From assembly GCF_947260015.1 (NCBI RefSeq), contig NZ_CAMYOM010000008.1:1-64000 (forward strand): a DNA stretch of 64,000 bases, given 5' to 3'. The translations under genes were made by a program, and so were the position numbers. Position 1 is the first letter of the stretch. Each line of letters opens with the position of its first letter. Source of the stretch: an uncultured Eudoraea sp. GTDB lineage: Bacteria > Bacteroidota > Bacteroidia > Flavobacteriales > Flavobacteriaceae. Below, one piece after another: positions 43,286 to 52,982 of this stretch. The notes beneath the pieces were generated by a model that made no database searches, was not told the origin of the DNA, and saw only the letters and a list, made by a program, of their open reading frames with translations.

Positions 43286-44836
43286 TTAGCGGTAGTTATC
43301 CTTTAATTCTTTCATCATATTCTTATAGAATATTTTAGCTTTATCATTCGGTGATTTGCATAAGTATATCTTAGTTCCATTTTCTCTGAAATACTTATTA
43401 TCAATTGTTTTAATAAGTGTAACTTTTTCAAATAATTGCGGCAGGCGAGTGTCGGGATTTATATCATTTCCTAAATCTGAATGAATATAAATGACATAAT
43501 CTTTTGAGATGCTGTCGGGAGCCCAAAACACAAAGCTTCCATTGGGTGAAATGGGTTGTGGAATTCCAATTTCTTTACCATAGAACATCACGGCACCGGC
43601 TTGTCCGTAGTGATAACAATAAATATCACAATTGTCTTCATTCTCTTCACCCAGGCTTATATATATCTCCTTAACCACTTCACCAATCTCTTTCCAACCT
43701 GTCATATCCGCCATATCCTGGGGAATATCGTGATCAACACCATCCTCCCATCTAAAAGCTCCCTTATTGTTAACCTTATCTGGCGTTATAAAAGGAATCC
43801 CATCAACTGAGAGCGAAACATATAATGAAAAAAACATTGATATCACCAGGAAGCTGTAAACGTAGCTCGTGTATTTCTTAACGTACTTCTCTATAAAATA
43901 TGACCCGAACACAAACAGAATGGGATAAATACCTAATGTATAATAGGGTTTACCACTTCCTGCCAATAGTAAAAGAATAAGAAATATATAGATATAGCCA
44001 AACAACCTATACTGCTTTTCTTTTCTATAAAATAACAAAATGATCAAGGCAAGAATCCAAATTAAAAGAGCTTGAATATTCATTAAAAATTGCGCTATAA
44101 TAAAATCTGAAGTTCGAACATGAATAAGTTGGGTTTCCCGAAGTTCTGTCATGTGCTGTAAAACGGGCCAGCTATTTTCATATTGCCAAAATAAGTTTGG
44201 AGAAATTATGGTTAGTCCTATGACTAAAGCCATTATGAAATACCTGGATTTATACAAATACCTGTATTTCGATAGTATTAACGAAAATGCAAAGGCCGCA
44301 TAAAAGAACACAATCGAGTATTTATTCAGAAAAGCAAAACCGAAGACTACAGCGATCCACAGCCAGATTTTAGGATTGTTGCGTGAGATCATCCTAAGGA
44401 TCAAATATCCGGATAATAACCAGTAAAAATGATTAAAGGCAACTGGTTGAAAAAGAGCATTGGTGTGCAGGAATGAGGGAGAAAGTATGTAGGCAAGACT
44501 GGCAAGTACGATTGCCTTTTTTTTACCACCCAATTCTTTAATAAACAAGCCAATTATAATGAGATTTAATGCGCCAATAAGTGCAGGAAAAAACCTTAGG
44601 CCAAATACTGTATTACCGAAAATTGATGTAGCCAGTTTCCCGATGACAGCAATTGATGGAGGTACCGAAACATAACCCCAGGCAAGATGTTCACTCTGTG
44701 CATAATAGAGATAGGCATCCCTGTGTAATTCAAAGTTAGAGACAGTAAAAAAGTGAATAAGAAGCTTTGCTAAGGCAAAAATTAATATCAATTGCCATTC
44801 AGCAGAAATATTGAGTCTTAATCTGGCTGGTTTCAA
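43286..44836 (-). CDS. glycosyltransferase family 39 (ArnT/PMT-like) membrane protein
   Basis: HRDAYLYYAQSEHLAWGYVSVPPSIAVIGKL, multi-TM. Confidence 0.85.
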   Translation of the reverse strand: MKPARLRLNISAEWQLILIFALAKLLIHFFTVSNFELHRDAYLYYAQSEHLAWGYVSVPPSIAVIGKLATSIFGNTVFGLRFFPALIGALNLIIIGLFIKELGGKKKAIVLASLAYILSPSFLHTNALFQPVAFNHFYWLLSGYLILRMISRNNPKIWLWIAVVFGFAFLNKYSIVFFYAAFAFSLILSKYRYLYKSRYFIMALVIGLTIISPNLFWQYENSWPVLQHMTELRETQLIHVRTSDFIIAQFLMNIQALLIWILALIILLFYRKEKQYRLFGYIYIFLILLLLAGSGKPYYTLGIYPILFVFGSYFIEKYVKKYTSYVYSFLVISMFFSLYVSLSVDGIPFITPDKVNNKGAFRWEDGVDHDIPQDMADMTGWKEIGEVVKEIYISLGEENEDNCDIYCYHYGQAGAVMFYGKEIGIPQPISPNGSFVFWAPDSISKDYVIYIHSDLGNDINPDTRLPQLFEKVTLIKTIDNKYFRENGTKIYLCKSPNDKAKIFYKNMMKELKDNYR

Positions 44837-44875
44837 TTTATTATTCTTCCCCTTTTTGAATTTCTTAAATCGATT

Positions 44876-45295
44876 TTAATTCTTAGACTTCTTAATTATT
44901 GCAAGTTTTCCGCCTATCCAAGCCATTGGAATATAAGCAAATGCAAGGTCTGTAACCACAAACCAAGTTGGTGCAGGGAGCATTAAGCTGGCAAGAACTC
45001 CACCAATCAGGAATAATACTCCAATACCAAGAGCAAATTTCATCTTGTGGTTTGTTGCAATCAACCCGGCAATAACAGCTCCAATCAAGGTGCCTAATGC
45101 GTGTGCTAAAAATGGGAATATAAAATATTTAAAGTCTAATGTAGGCATTACGTTCGCTAAAGCCTCCATATCATTTGGGTCAATACCTTCAATCGGAAAT
45201 GCACCATGACCAATTTTGATCAGACTTAAATTAATAACACTTCCAATTAACCATCCTGCTATTACAGCTAAAATATTTCTAATTATTGGGTTCAT
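44876..45295 (-). CDS. hypothetical membrane protein
   Basis: 139 aa, 4 TM. Confidence 0.65.
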   Translation of the reverse strand: MNPIIRNILAVIAGWLIGSVINLSLIKIGHGAFPIEGIDPNDMEALANVMPTLDFKYFIFPFLAHALGTLIGAVIAGLIATNHKMKFALGIGVLFLIGGVLASLMLPAPTWFVVTDLAFAYIPMAWIGGKLAIIKKSKN

Positions 45296-45322
45296 AGTTA
45301 CTGTTCTTGTAGTTTAATTATA

Positions 45323-45452
45323 CCAAACGCCTTTGTATATGAAAGGTAGCGGGTTTCTACTTACAAATTTTCAGTTTAAAACTGACCTATACTTTATTCA
45401 TTTTATTTCGTTTAAGCACCAAAATCTCAATTTTTATATACGTTGTCAGCTA
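45323..45452 (-). repeat. attC-like intergenic element 1
   Basis: left AAACGCCTTTGTATATGAAAGGTAGC, right TTATATACGTTGTCAGC; inner hairpin TCAGTTTaAAACTGA. Confidence 0.65.
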
Positions 45453-45480
45453 CTTTTGTTCAATTAATTATTTAATAAAA

Positions 45481-47625
45481 CTATTTTTTCTGCCCAGTGA
45501 CTGTAATTCCAAAGGCCTCTATTTTGATCTCAATCCCTACTACTTTTCCTGCTTCCTCTTTAAAATTTATTTCCATTGCACCGTCTGTTGTTGTAAAATT
45601 ATTTTTATCTATCGGCAATAAGTATCCAGAAAATCCGGAACGTGTTATTTTAAAAAAGAAAATCCCTTCTTTTTCAGTAATGATCGCTTCAACAGGAAAT
45701 TCATTTACCTTATACACACCTAAAACTCCTTTATTTAAATCAAGTTTTTTATAGCGCTCGGCCAGAGGAGGAAAATAATTGTCCAGCTCATTAAAATCCG
45801 GAAAGTCAGAATTTAGCACAAAGGACTCTACTTGTTTTTCATTCGGGATTCTTATAGACAACCTCTTGTTGTCATCTTGCCATGTAGATGAACCAATAAT
45901 AGTAGAATACGTTTTAGGTTTACCATTTATTTTAGTTTGGTATTCAACATTCACACTAACAGGTACAGGTCTTTCTCCGAGCCTCTTCACTACAAGTTTA
46001 CCATTCTTATAGGACTCGATAGCCACATCGGGATAACCCATTTTAAAATACCAAGACTCCCAAAGCCAGCTAAGATCTTCCCCGCTTACATCTTCAAAAG
46101 TGTAGAAAAAATCATAGGGCGTGGGTGATTTCTTAGCCCATCGGCGAATATATTCTCTAAATACTTCCAGAAACTTTTCTTCACCAAGATGCTGATAAAG
46201 AAGCGCATAGGTAAATCCCGGCAGGGCGTAAGAGTGATATCCATAATTGTTACCCATATACTGCGAAGAGGTTACAGTTGGCAAATCGCCAATAGTCCCA
46301 ATGGTACTTTGCATGCCAAACTTAAAACTGGAGTAAAATGAAGCAGTATTATCCTCATCTGAAAAATATTTGTGTGTAACCAGGGCGGTAATAAAGTCGG
46401 CCCAGCCTTCGTCCATCCAGGCAAATCGTCTTTCATTAATTCTCACATACATTGGGAAATAAGTATGAAACATCTCATGGATAGTTACTCCTTTGCCCGG
46501 GCCATCATTATTGGCCATCATCGGAAATTCCATACCTCCACCTCTAAGACCAATAAATGTAGTGAATGACGGATATGGATAGGGGATGCCGGGAATATCT
46601 TCTGAGAAGTGTTTCATTGTCTTTTGCTGAACAAGAGTCACTTCCTTGTAGTCTTCCTCTTTTGCCATAGGATAGGCTGTACTGATTAGCACATCATTGC
46701 CCGATACCTTCTGAGATAGAGCATCCCATAGAAAATGGTCACTCATAGCAAATGCAAAATCCGAAACTTCGGTAGCCTTATAATTCCAGGTGTTACTTTT
46801 TAACTCTAAATTGGTTAAGTCCTCTTTTGTTACCACCTTAACAAGCTCGGTTGAAGTCTTTGCTCTTATGTATCGCTCGTGGATTTTTGAAGGGAGTACC
46901 GCTGAGCTATTTTCCAGGGTCCCTGTTGCCCAAACCAGAAAATTATCTGGTGCGGTAATGTTTACATCAAAATTCGCCAGGTTATTATAAAACTCTGTGT
47001 CGAAGGTGTAGTTGATTCTATCCCATCCAAAAATGTCATCATATACTGCTATTTGCGGATACCAATAGGCAACAAAGAAAGAGGTACTATCTATGGCTCC
47101 TGTTCTTCTTACTGTAAGCGGCACCTTTTGTTCCCATTGAAAACCTAAAGTCACCTCACCTCCGGATTTTAGAGGTTCCGTTAAAGTTATGATTAGATTC
47201 GTGCCTGATCTTTGAACCATACCTCTGTTGGTCATATCATATTTCTGGCCATTGACGGTAAGTTCTTTTATGTTGACTCCTTCCCCAATATCCTTTTCAT
47301 TTACTGACATTCCCCTTGCATTTCCCTTTTTGAAAACATCATAATAGAGACGGACAACTATTGTGGGTAATTCGTCTGGGCTATTGTTTTTAAAAACGAC
47401 TGTTTCTTTTCCATCGATTGCTCTTGTTTCGGGTGTAACAACAACATCTATTTCATATGTTACTCTATTTTGCCAATATTTAATTCCGGGTTTACCATCT
47501 TTTGATCTCGTATCATTCTTATAGGCCTCCTGAATTTCTTTTGGAATGTGAAGCTCACTTTGAGCATTAATAAGATACGTGGTCAACAAAAAACTCAATC
47601 CGATAAGTATTGTTTTTATTTTCAT
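45481..47625 (-). CDS. M1 family metallopeptidase
   Basis: HEMFHTYF...DEGWADF (HExxH-18-E), signal peptide. Confidence 0.9.
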   Translation of the reverse strand: MKIKTILIGLSFLLTTYLINAQSELHIPKEIQEAYKNDTRSKDGKPGIKYWQNRVTYEIDVVVTPETRAIDGKETVVFKNNSPDELPTIVVRLYYDVFKKGNARGMSVNEKDIGEGVNIKELTVNGQKYDMTNRGMVQRSGTNLIITLTEPLKSGGEVTLGFQWEQKVPLTVRRTGAIDSTSFFVAYWYPQIAVYDDIFGWDRINYTFDTEFYNNLANFDVNITAPDNFLVWATGTLENSSAVLPSKIHERYIRAKTSTELVKVVTKEDLTNLELKSNTWNYKATEVSDFAFAMSDHFLWDALSQKVSGNDVLISTAYPMAKEEDYKEVTLVQQKTMKHFSEDIPGIPYPYPSFTTFIGLRGGGMEFPMMANNDGPGKGVTIHEMFHTYFPMYVRINERRFAWMDEGWADFITALVTHKYFSDEDNTASFYSSFKFGMQSTIGTIGDLPTVTSSQYMGNNYGYHSYALPGFTYALLYQHLGEEKFLEVFREYIRRWAKKSPTPYDFFYTFEDVSGEDLSWLWESWYFKMGYPDVAIESYKNGKLVVKRLGERPVPVSVNVEYQTKINGKPKTYSTIIGSSTWQDDNKRLSIRIPNEKQVESFVLNSDFPDFNELDNYFPPLAERYKKLDLNKGVLGVYKVNEFPVEAIITEKEGIFFFKITRSGFSGYLLPIDKNNFTTTDGAMEINFKEEAGKVVGIEIKIEAFGITVTGQKK

Positions 47626-47651
47626 AATTATTTATTTATTCTCCAATTGTT

Positions 47652-47780
47652 GTTAATGTTCCTATATGTGAAAAGTATCATTTTTTTATTCGCTCTTCTT
47701 TCGGTTAAGCCTGTGCTTTGAATTTATATATTTTTTCATTTAAGTATAGATTCTGACCTTATTAATACGCGGCGTTGGAA
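47652..47780 (-). repeat. attC-like intergenic element 2
   Basis: left GTTAATGTTCCTATATGTGAAAAGTA, right TTAATACGCGGCGTTGG; central TTTCGGTTAAGCC. Confidence 0.55.
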
Positions 47781-47792
47781 TTTCATCATTTT

Positions 47793-48269
47793 TCAAATTT
47801 CAATTTCTAAAACGATTATTAGAATCAATATTCCTAAGCAAGCAAGTCCACTTATCACCGCTTTTACAATATCCGAATTTTTAGTCGTTTTTTTCAGTTG
47901 TGAAATCCGATTATTAAAAATAAGAACTAAAATAAAAGGTAAACTTATTAAAAATCCGTATCCGTAAAACGTGGTCGGATGATATAATTGTTCCATTGCA
48001 TTTCTAATAAGTCCAAAGAAGATATAGTCCATTATTAAAGCCAATAGAAGGAAAATTAACGAAATTATTAAGGCGCCTTTGATCAAATTTGATTTTGGAA
48101 AGGTTTTCAATGCCAGGAAAGTCGCATAAGCCCATAAAAAGGGATTAATAGTTAACATCAATGTTATTCCTAAGGTTGTGTTATAGCTCCAGGGAAACCA
48201 TAAAATAAGATTGGAAGCCCAATAAACTGCAAATCCAATTGTAAAAACATATAGCAGCCATTTATTCAT
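47793..48269 (-). CDS. hypothetical membrane protein
   Basis: 158 aa TM-rich. Confidence 0.6.
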   Translation of the reverse strand: MNKWLLYVFTIGFAVYWASNLILWFPWSYNTTLGITLMLTINPFLWAYATFLALKTFPKSNLIKGALIISLIFLLLALIMDYIFFGLIRNAMEQLYHPTTFYGYGFLISLPFILVLIFNNRISQLKKTTKNSDIVKAVISGLACLGILILIIVLEIEI

Positions 48270-48278
48270 ATCATTCGG

Positions 48279-48671
48279 TTAAATTCTCCAAAAAGGCATG
48301 TATTCAGTCCAGCCAAAACAAATTGAGAAAAATGCATGAATTAATGGTGCAGATAAGAAGCTCAGTACTAAATACAGTAAAGTCCTTTTAAAATTCATTT
48401 TTAAGACCAGTGGTGGTAACAAAACATTCATTAATACCGGGATTGTATAATAAATCCACCATTTCAGTCCCCAATTTGCACCATATTTTCCAAATAACAT
48501 TCCAATAATTACAACAATTACAGAAAGTAAAAAAATCAGTTTTTTCTTTTCTATAAATTCTTGTTTTCCAATGACTATCCTGATTACAACAAAGAAAATT
48601 ATAAATGAAGCAAGAATCATTATTGGAAAATGCCAATTTGTTGAAATGCCTGGTAGCATTAATTTTTGCAT
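48279..48671 (-). CDS. hypothetical membrane protein
   Basis: 130 aa TM-rich, 9-bp gap to next ORF. Confidence 0.6.
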   Translation of the reverse strand: MQKLMLPGISTNWHFPIMILASFIIFFVVIRIVIGKQEFIEKKKLIFLLSVIVVIIGMLFGKYGANWGLKWWIYYTIPVLMNVLLPPLVLKMNFKRTLLYLVLSFLSAPLIHAFFSICFGWTEYMPFWRI

Positions 48672-48681
48672 TGGTCTTGTT

Positions 48682-49473
48682 TTAATTTTTGCCTCTCACT
48701 TCATTCAACTTCATTGTCATTGAAATTGCATCATTTTCTACCCAATTATCATATTCCGAAATAGCTCTAAGTCTCAAGGCGTTATCCAAATATCCTTCTT
48801 CAACCATTTGCATTGAACCTGCTACTTTCGACCAAATCCCCACTTTTGAACTGAAATCTTCTCTTATTCGCTCGTAAACCTCATTTGAATTTATGATCTC
48901 AATTGAATGAAATCCGACTTCTTGCATCATATCTGATAAATCATCAGCAATTTTATTATTCATTCCTTCGTCTTTCCGCCACTTTAAAAAAGTTTTGTAA
49001 AATGATTTCATAGATTGTGGAGGTTTTGGATCCCATTCTAATTTTTCATGGTTATAGTCAAGTATAGATATTTGCCCATTCGGTTTAAGTAAGCTTTTCA
49101 TTCTTTTTAGAGCATCTTTTGGATTACTAAGCCATTGTAAAACACGGGCAGATACTATTAAATCAAATTTTTCTCCCGTCTCAAATTCAAATAAATCAAC
49201 ATGGATTAACTCTAAATTTTCGACATACTTATAAGTTTGTTTTCCACTTTCTATAAATTTTTCGGTATTATCAATTCCTATTACTCTTCCTCTATTTCCA
49301 ATAATATTCGCTATATCCTTTGAAATAGCTCCTGTGCCACATCCAACATCCAAAACAATCATTCCTGTTTTTAATATTGGGATTAAAGTTCTATAATCAA
49401 TTTCTAAACTTCTGTTGTCAAAAATTTTTGTTGCACTATGGCCATCTCTTTCAATATGCTTATTTCCTTCCAT
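48682..49473 (-). CDS. class I SAM-dependent methyltransferase
   Basis: MIVLDVGCGTGAISKDIA; LLKPNGQISILDYNHEKLEWDP. Confidence 0.9.
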   Translation of the reverse strand: MEGNKHIERDGHSATKIFDNRSLEIDYRTLIPILKTGMIVLDVGCGTGAISKDIANIIGNRGRVIGIDNTEKFIESGKQTYKYVENLELIHVDLFEFETGEKFDLIVSARVLQWLSNPKDALKRMKSLLKPNGQISILDYNHEKLEWDPKPPQSMKSFYKTFLKWRKDEGMNNKIADDLSDMMQEVGFHSIEIINSNEVYERIREDFSSKVGIWSKVAGSMQMVEEGYLDNALRLRAISEYDNWVENDAISMTMKLNEVRGKN

Positions 49474-49518
49474 ATTTTCTTGTAAATTTCAAAGAGGTAT
49501 ATTCTAACTATTAGGAAA

Positions 49519-49839
49519 TTAATCTTTATAATCAAAGTCTATTTTAAGTCCACCAAACCACCTTGCAAATATATTATACAGAACAGCCTCAACAATTCCT
49601 GCTAAAAATCCAAAGACTGCAAATATAATGGGCATACCAATTATTGCTCCAAAGGCCAGAACTGTGCCATAACTTAATCCCGGCGTTTCCTCCGAAGTAA
49701 TCAATCCAAAACTTACAAGTGCGTCAATAATCAGTCCTCCAAATGAATACAGTGTGCCGGCAAGCAAACCAGCAAGTGCCATAAGAACAGCCTGGAATTT
49801 TGCGAAAGAGAATACTCTAATTCTACTTAATGTTTTCAC
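49519..49839 (-). CDS. hypothetical membrane protein
   Basis: 106 aa, 2-3 TM. Confidence 0.6.
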   Translation of the reverse strand: MKTLSRIRVFSFAKFQAVLMALAGLLAGTLYSFGGLIIDALVSFGLITSEETPGLSYGTVLAFGAIIGMPIIFAVFGFLAGIVEAVLYNIFARWFGGLKIDFDYKD

Positions 49840-49840
49840 T

Positions 49841-50164
49841 CTATTTTGGTTCCAGCGTCATTACATAATCAAAACTCTCATTTAAGTAGTTGGCCAAATT
49901 GTCTAAATCTTTTAGCATTTCATCCGGAATTAAAATGTACCCCCTCATTGTAGCTCCATATGATTTATAAATCGTAGTATCAAGTTCTTTCATGTATTTC
50001 TCCTGTACTTCCTTAGAAAACCTGATTCCTATTTCACCAGCTTTATTGAATAGTGAGAACATATATCCATTTGCGGATGTGTAAGGCATTGTTTTTCCTT
50101 TTCGCTCAAATCTTGGGCATTTTGCTACAAGTTCATCATATATTTTTAATCTTTTATCCCACAT
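49841..50164 (-). CDS. TfoX-N-like domain small protein
   Basis: FERKGKTMPYTSANGYMFSLFNKAGEIGIRF resembles TfoX N-domain. Confidence 0.55.
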   Translation of the reverse strand: MWDKRLKIYDELVAKCPRFERKGKTMPYTSANGYMFSLFNKAGEIGIRFSKEVQEKYMKELDTTIYKSYGATMRGYILIPDEMLKDLDNLANYLNESFDYVMTLEPK

Positions 50165-50280
50165 AATTTTAGATTTAAAAATGTATTTCTAATTACCCCT
50201 AGCTTTTGGAACTTATTTAGTGTTTGATTAATGTATACTTGGATTATATAGTTTAATTTTTATTATCTGAATTGTTCTAA

Positions 50281-50360
50281 TTACAGCCAACGTTTATTTT
50301 TTGTTTTAGCCCGTTTAAATCAATTGCAAAAGACAGTTTCTGTTTGAATATGTTATTACA
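50281..50360 (-). repeat. attC-like intergenic element 3
   Basis: left CAGCCAACGTTTATTTTTTGTTTTAGCC, right GAATATGTTATTAC. Confidence 0.4.
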
Positions 50361-51888
50361 TTTTGTTTTTTAAATAATTTGATAGTCTTAGTGATAATGC
50401 TGTCAAAGTAAGTGTAGGATTAGGTGCCCCGGAAGTTGGGTAGCATGCTGCCCCGGCAATGAACAAATTAGAAATACCATGAACCTGGCAATTGGAATCT
50501 ACGACTCCTTTCTTTGGGTCATCAGCCATTCTTGTTGTGCCCATATGATGCCACCCCCCATTAGTACTATCTGGGAAAGTATCGTCATTTTCATCCCTCA
50601 AAAATTCTTTAAGTTTAATTCTACCAATTCCTGCAACACCTACCTGCTCCCCAAGAATTTGATAAATTTTTCGAACACTGTATTTGTCAAGAGCAGTCAA
50701 TTGCCAATGAAGATTGGCTCTTGGTACGCCAAGTTCATCCTTTTCTTCTCCAAGTGTAATTCTGGAATTTGGATTGGGAGCTTGTTCTATTCTGGTATTG
50801 AGCTGATAAGCACGTTCAATGTTTCCTTTTTCTCCTTTGCTTTTTTTTGCTGCCTCACCCCAGTTGGCAAACATGTTATCAGCACTTTTTCTGGGGTCAC
50901 CCTCTTGCCAGGTTTCCATTCTAGGTTTTTGATGTTTGCCAACACTAAGGGGCAAAAGCGACGCAGTCCCGTTCAACATTTTTTCTTTCGACTGTACCTC
51001 TTCTGTAATGGCCAACTCTGCACTTGCCTTTGTCTCTCCGTAATCCCAGGAATACAAATCTGTAGGAAATGGTTTAGCCAACCACAATTCAGCAGAAGCT
51101 ACTTCTAAATGTTCCTGAAAATATCTACCAACCAAATCATTCTCATTACCTAAGCCTTGTGGTGCTTGAGAGTTTGCAGCCAGCAACATACGCGCATTCT
51201 GAATTGTTCCGCAAGCCATGACAAAGTGCCTGGCACGGACCTTATGTGTTTTCCCTGCATAGTTCTTGACAACTACCTCCTTAACTTTGGAGATATTATC
51301 TTCAGTTTTGATATCAACCGCATTCGCATAAGTATAGAGATGAATATTTTTAGCCTCAATAACAGTTTTCTTATATAAATCACCATAGTGGGCTTGGCTA
51401 TACTGCCACATCTTGTTCCAAACTACTTTTTTGTCAAGCGGAAATGGGGTTAAATTTGGCAGTTGCTCATTCCAGTAGTCGTACTCATAATTATATGGAC
51501 CTAGTTTCAGAACTTTATTCGCTTTTTCATAAAAGGGATCAAGGTCTTTTTTGGTGATTGGCCATCCGCTGTTTGGCACCCAGGCTCGTTCTTTAAAATC
51601 AACTGGATCTAATGGTGAACACATGCCAGCCCAGTGGCCTGTTGTTCCTCCAAAATAATGAAGACGAACAGATTTTAGTGGAAAGTACCTTTGGCCAGTT
51701 GTCTTCCCTGCATAAAGTTCTTGAACTTTATCGTCATATTCAAACCCGCCCCCTTCAAGTAAGATTATTTTGTAAGGAGAATCTATCCAATCCAAAGCTA
51801 TACTGATTCCTGCAGCTCCTGCTCCCACAATGCATATATCCCCTTCTATAATCGAGTTATTTTCTAATTCTCTAGCGTCAATATGCAT
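50356..51888 (-). CDS. GMC family oxidoreductase
   Basis: DICIVGAGAAGISIALDW; C-terminal WHHMGTTRMADDPKKGVVDSNCQVHGISNLFIAGAACYPTSGAPNPTLT; start trimmed to MHIDARELE. Confidence 0.9.
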   Translation of the reverse strand: MHIDARELENNSIIEGDICIVGAGAAGISIALDWIDSPYKIILLEGGGFEYDDKVQELYAGKTTGQRYFPLKSVRLHYFGGTTGHWAGMCSPLDPVDFKERAWVPNSGWPITKKDLDPFYEKANKVLKLGPYNYEYDYWNEQLPNLTPFPLDKKVVWNKMWQYSQAHYGDLYKKTVIEAKNIHLYTYANAVDIKTEDNISKVKEVVVKNYAGKTHKVRARHFVMACGTIQNARMLLAANSQAPQGLGNENDLVGRYFQEHLEVASAELWLAKPFPTDLYSWDYGETKASAELAITEEVQSKEKMLNGTASLLPLSVGKHQKPRMETWQEGDPRKSADNMFANWGEAAKKSKGEKGNIERAYQLNTRIEQAPNPNSRITLGEEKDELGVPRANLHWQLTALDKYSVRKIYQILGEQVGVAGIGRIKLKEFLRDENDDTFPDSTNGGWHHMGTTRMADDPKKGVVDSNCQVHGISNLFIAGAACYPTSGAPNPTLTLTALSLRLSNYLKNKM

Positions 51889-51890
51889 GA

Positions 51891-52274
51891 TTAGTTGTTT
51901 TGGGTTAAAGAAAAAAGTGCACATTGGCGGGCTTCTGTCCTGGATAAGATCCAGCCAGCTATCATTATCGTATTACCTGTTTTGTAATCATTGGTTATTT
52001 GCTGATTTAACATTTCGGTGTTTTCAATAATGTCGGTCGAAACATTATTAGATAAAAGTTCAATAAGCTTAGGCTCACTGTTTTCATCTGAAAATTTCTC
52101 AAGATATAACATCCCAATTTCACTGATTGTGTTATCATCCCATATGTATGATAACAATTCAGGCTCAGATAATAATTGATCGTTTTCCGGATCACGATAT
52201 TTATAATACCAGGTTGAAATTGCAATAGCTGAAATCCCAATTCCCGTCAATAAGACAAAATTTCGTCTTTTCAT
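51891..52274 (-). CDS. gluconate 2-dehydrogenase subunit 3-like small subunit
   Basis: 127 aa, MKRRNFVLLTGIGISAIAIS signal, directly upstream of the GMC subunit. Confidence 0.55.
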   Translation of the reverse strand: MKRRNFVLLTGIGISAIAISTWYYKYRDPENDQLLSEPELLSYIWDDNTISEIGMLYLEKFSDENSEPKLIELLSNNVSTDIIENTEMLNQQITNDYKTGNTIMIAGWILSRTEARQCALFSLTQNN

Positions 52275-52324
52275 TTATCAGTGTTTTTAGGTAGTTAGTT
52301 TTCTTTTTATTTATTTTCAAAGAG

Positions 52325-52434
52325 GTACAACGGTATGGTATAAGCTTTCGTTTTCCTGCCCGTCCGGTCTCCGTCGGACACAACCTTTGCCGACGGCTCA
52401 CATGGAGGAAAGCCACAAATAATGTTGTATTTCG
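52325..52434 (-). repeat. attC-like intergenic element 4 (GC-rich stems)
   Basis: left TACAACGGTATGG, right AATAATGTTGTA; inner CCGTCGG (52371-52377) / CCGACGG (52390-52396) and GCTTTC..TCCT / AGGAAAGC. Confidence 0.55.
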
Positions 52435-52467
52435 TTTACAATGTATTTAATTATGCGCCCATTAAAT

Positions 52468-52704
52468 TTATGAAAAAGCCATTTCACGTTTAGACTTTCT
52501 GTGGTATTCTTTAGGCGATAATCCAGTATATATTCTAAAAGTTATTCTAAAATCCTTTTCATCATTGTAACCCAAGCCATACATTACTTCCAGAATGGTT
52601 ATTGTAGTGGCTTCCAATTTCTTTTTAGCAACTACAATTTTAACTCGTTGAACATATTCTAAGGGGGTATTGGTAATAACCCTTTTAAATCTACGTAAAA
52701 AATT
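52468..52704 (-). pseudogene. C-terminal remnant of an AraC/GlxA-type HTH regulator
   Basis: hand translation NFLRRFKRVITNTPLEYVQRVKIVVAKKKLEATTITILEVMYGLGYNDEKDFRITFRIYTGLSPKEYHRKSKREMAFS*; no start, in-frame TGA immediately upstream. Confidence 0.85.
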
Positions 52705-52737
52705 TCAGCCGTTCAAATTTACTATTCCGGCTTTAAT

Positions 52738-52824
52738 TTAGTAGGCATTGTTCTGAGCTATTGCCGAATTTATGGCAAACGATAAGTAACAAAGTATCAT
52801 TACACATTTTAGTAATCTATTCAT
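52738..52824 (-). pseudogene. orphan signal-peptide fragment
   Basis: MNRLLKCVMILCYLSFAINSAIAQNNAY*: a signal peptide plus cleavage site, then stop. Confidence 0.55.
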
Positions 52825-52982
52825 ATTGGTGGTTTTTTAATAGTTGCCGGCTGGCAATGAATTTAGTTGGCTAGAGTTAGGTATTAAAAACAGCTAATTT
52901 TGAATTGTATGAAAAGGAGTCCTGAATTATAGACGTTTTTATGTGCTTTGTTGTTCGTGCTTGAAGATTTTTCATATTGCAC

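Noticed and set aside
49490-49515. TTTCAAAGAGGTA shared with the flank of element 4 (52317) as a possible extra element
   Set aside because: Only a 12-13 bp match and no paired terminal core; may be chance.
50479-51108. 209-aa plus ORF inside the GMC oxidoreductase gene
   Set aside because: Long but antisense to a clear GMC protein; translation lacks recognisable domains.
52201-52416. 71-aa minus ORF (MAFLHVSRRQRLCPTETG...)
   Set aside because: A translation through structured element 4; no protein-like features.
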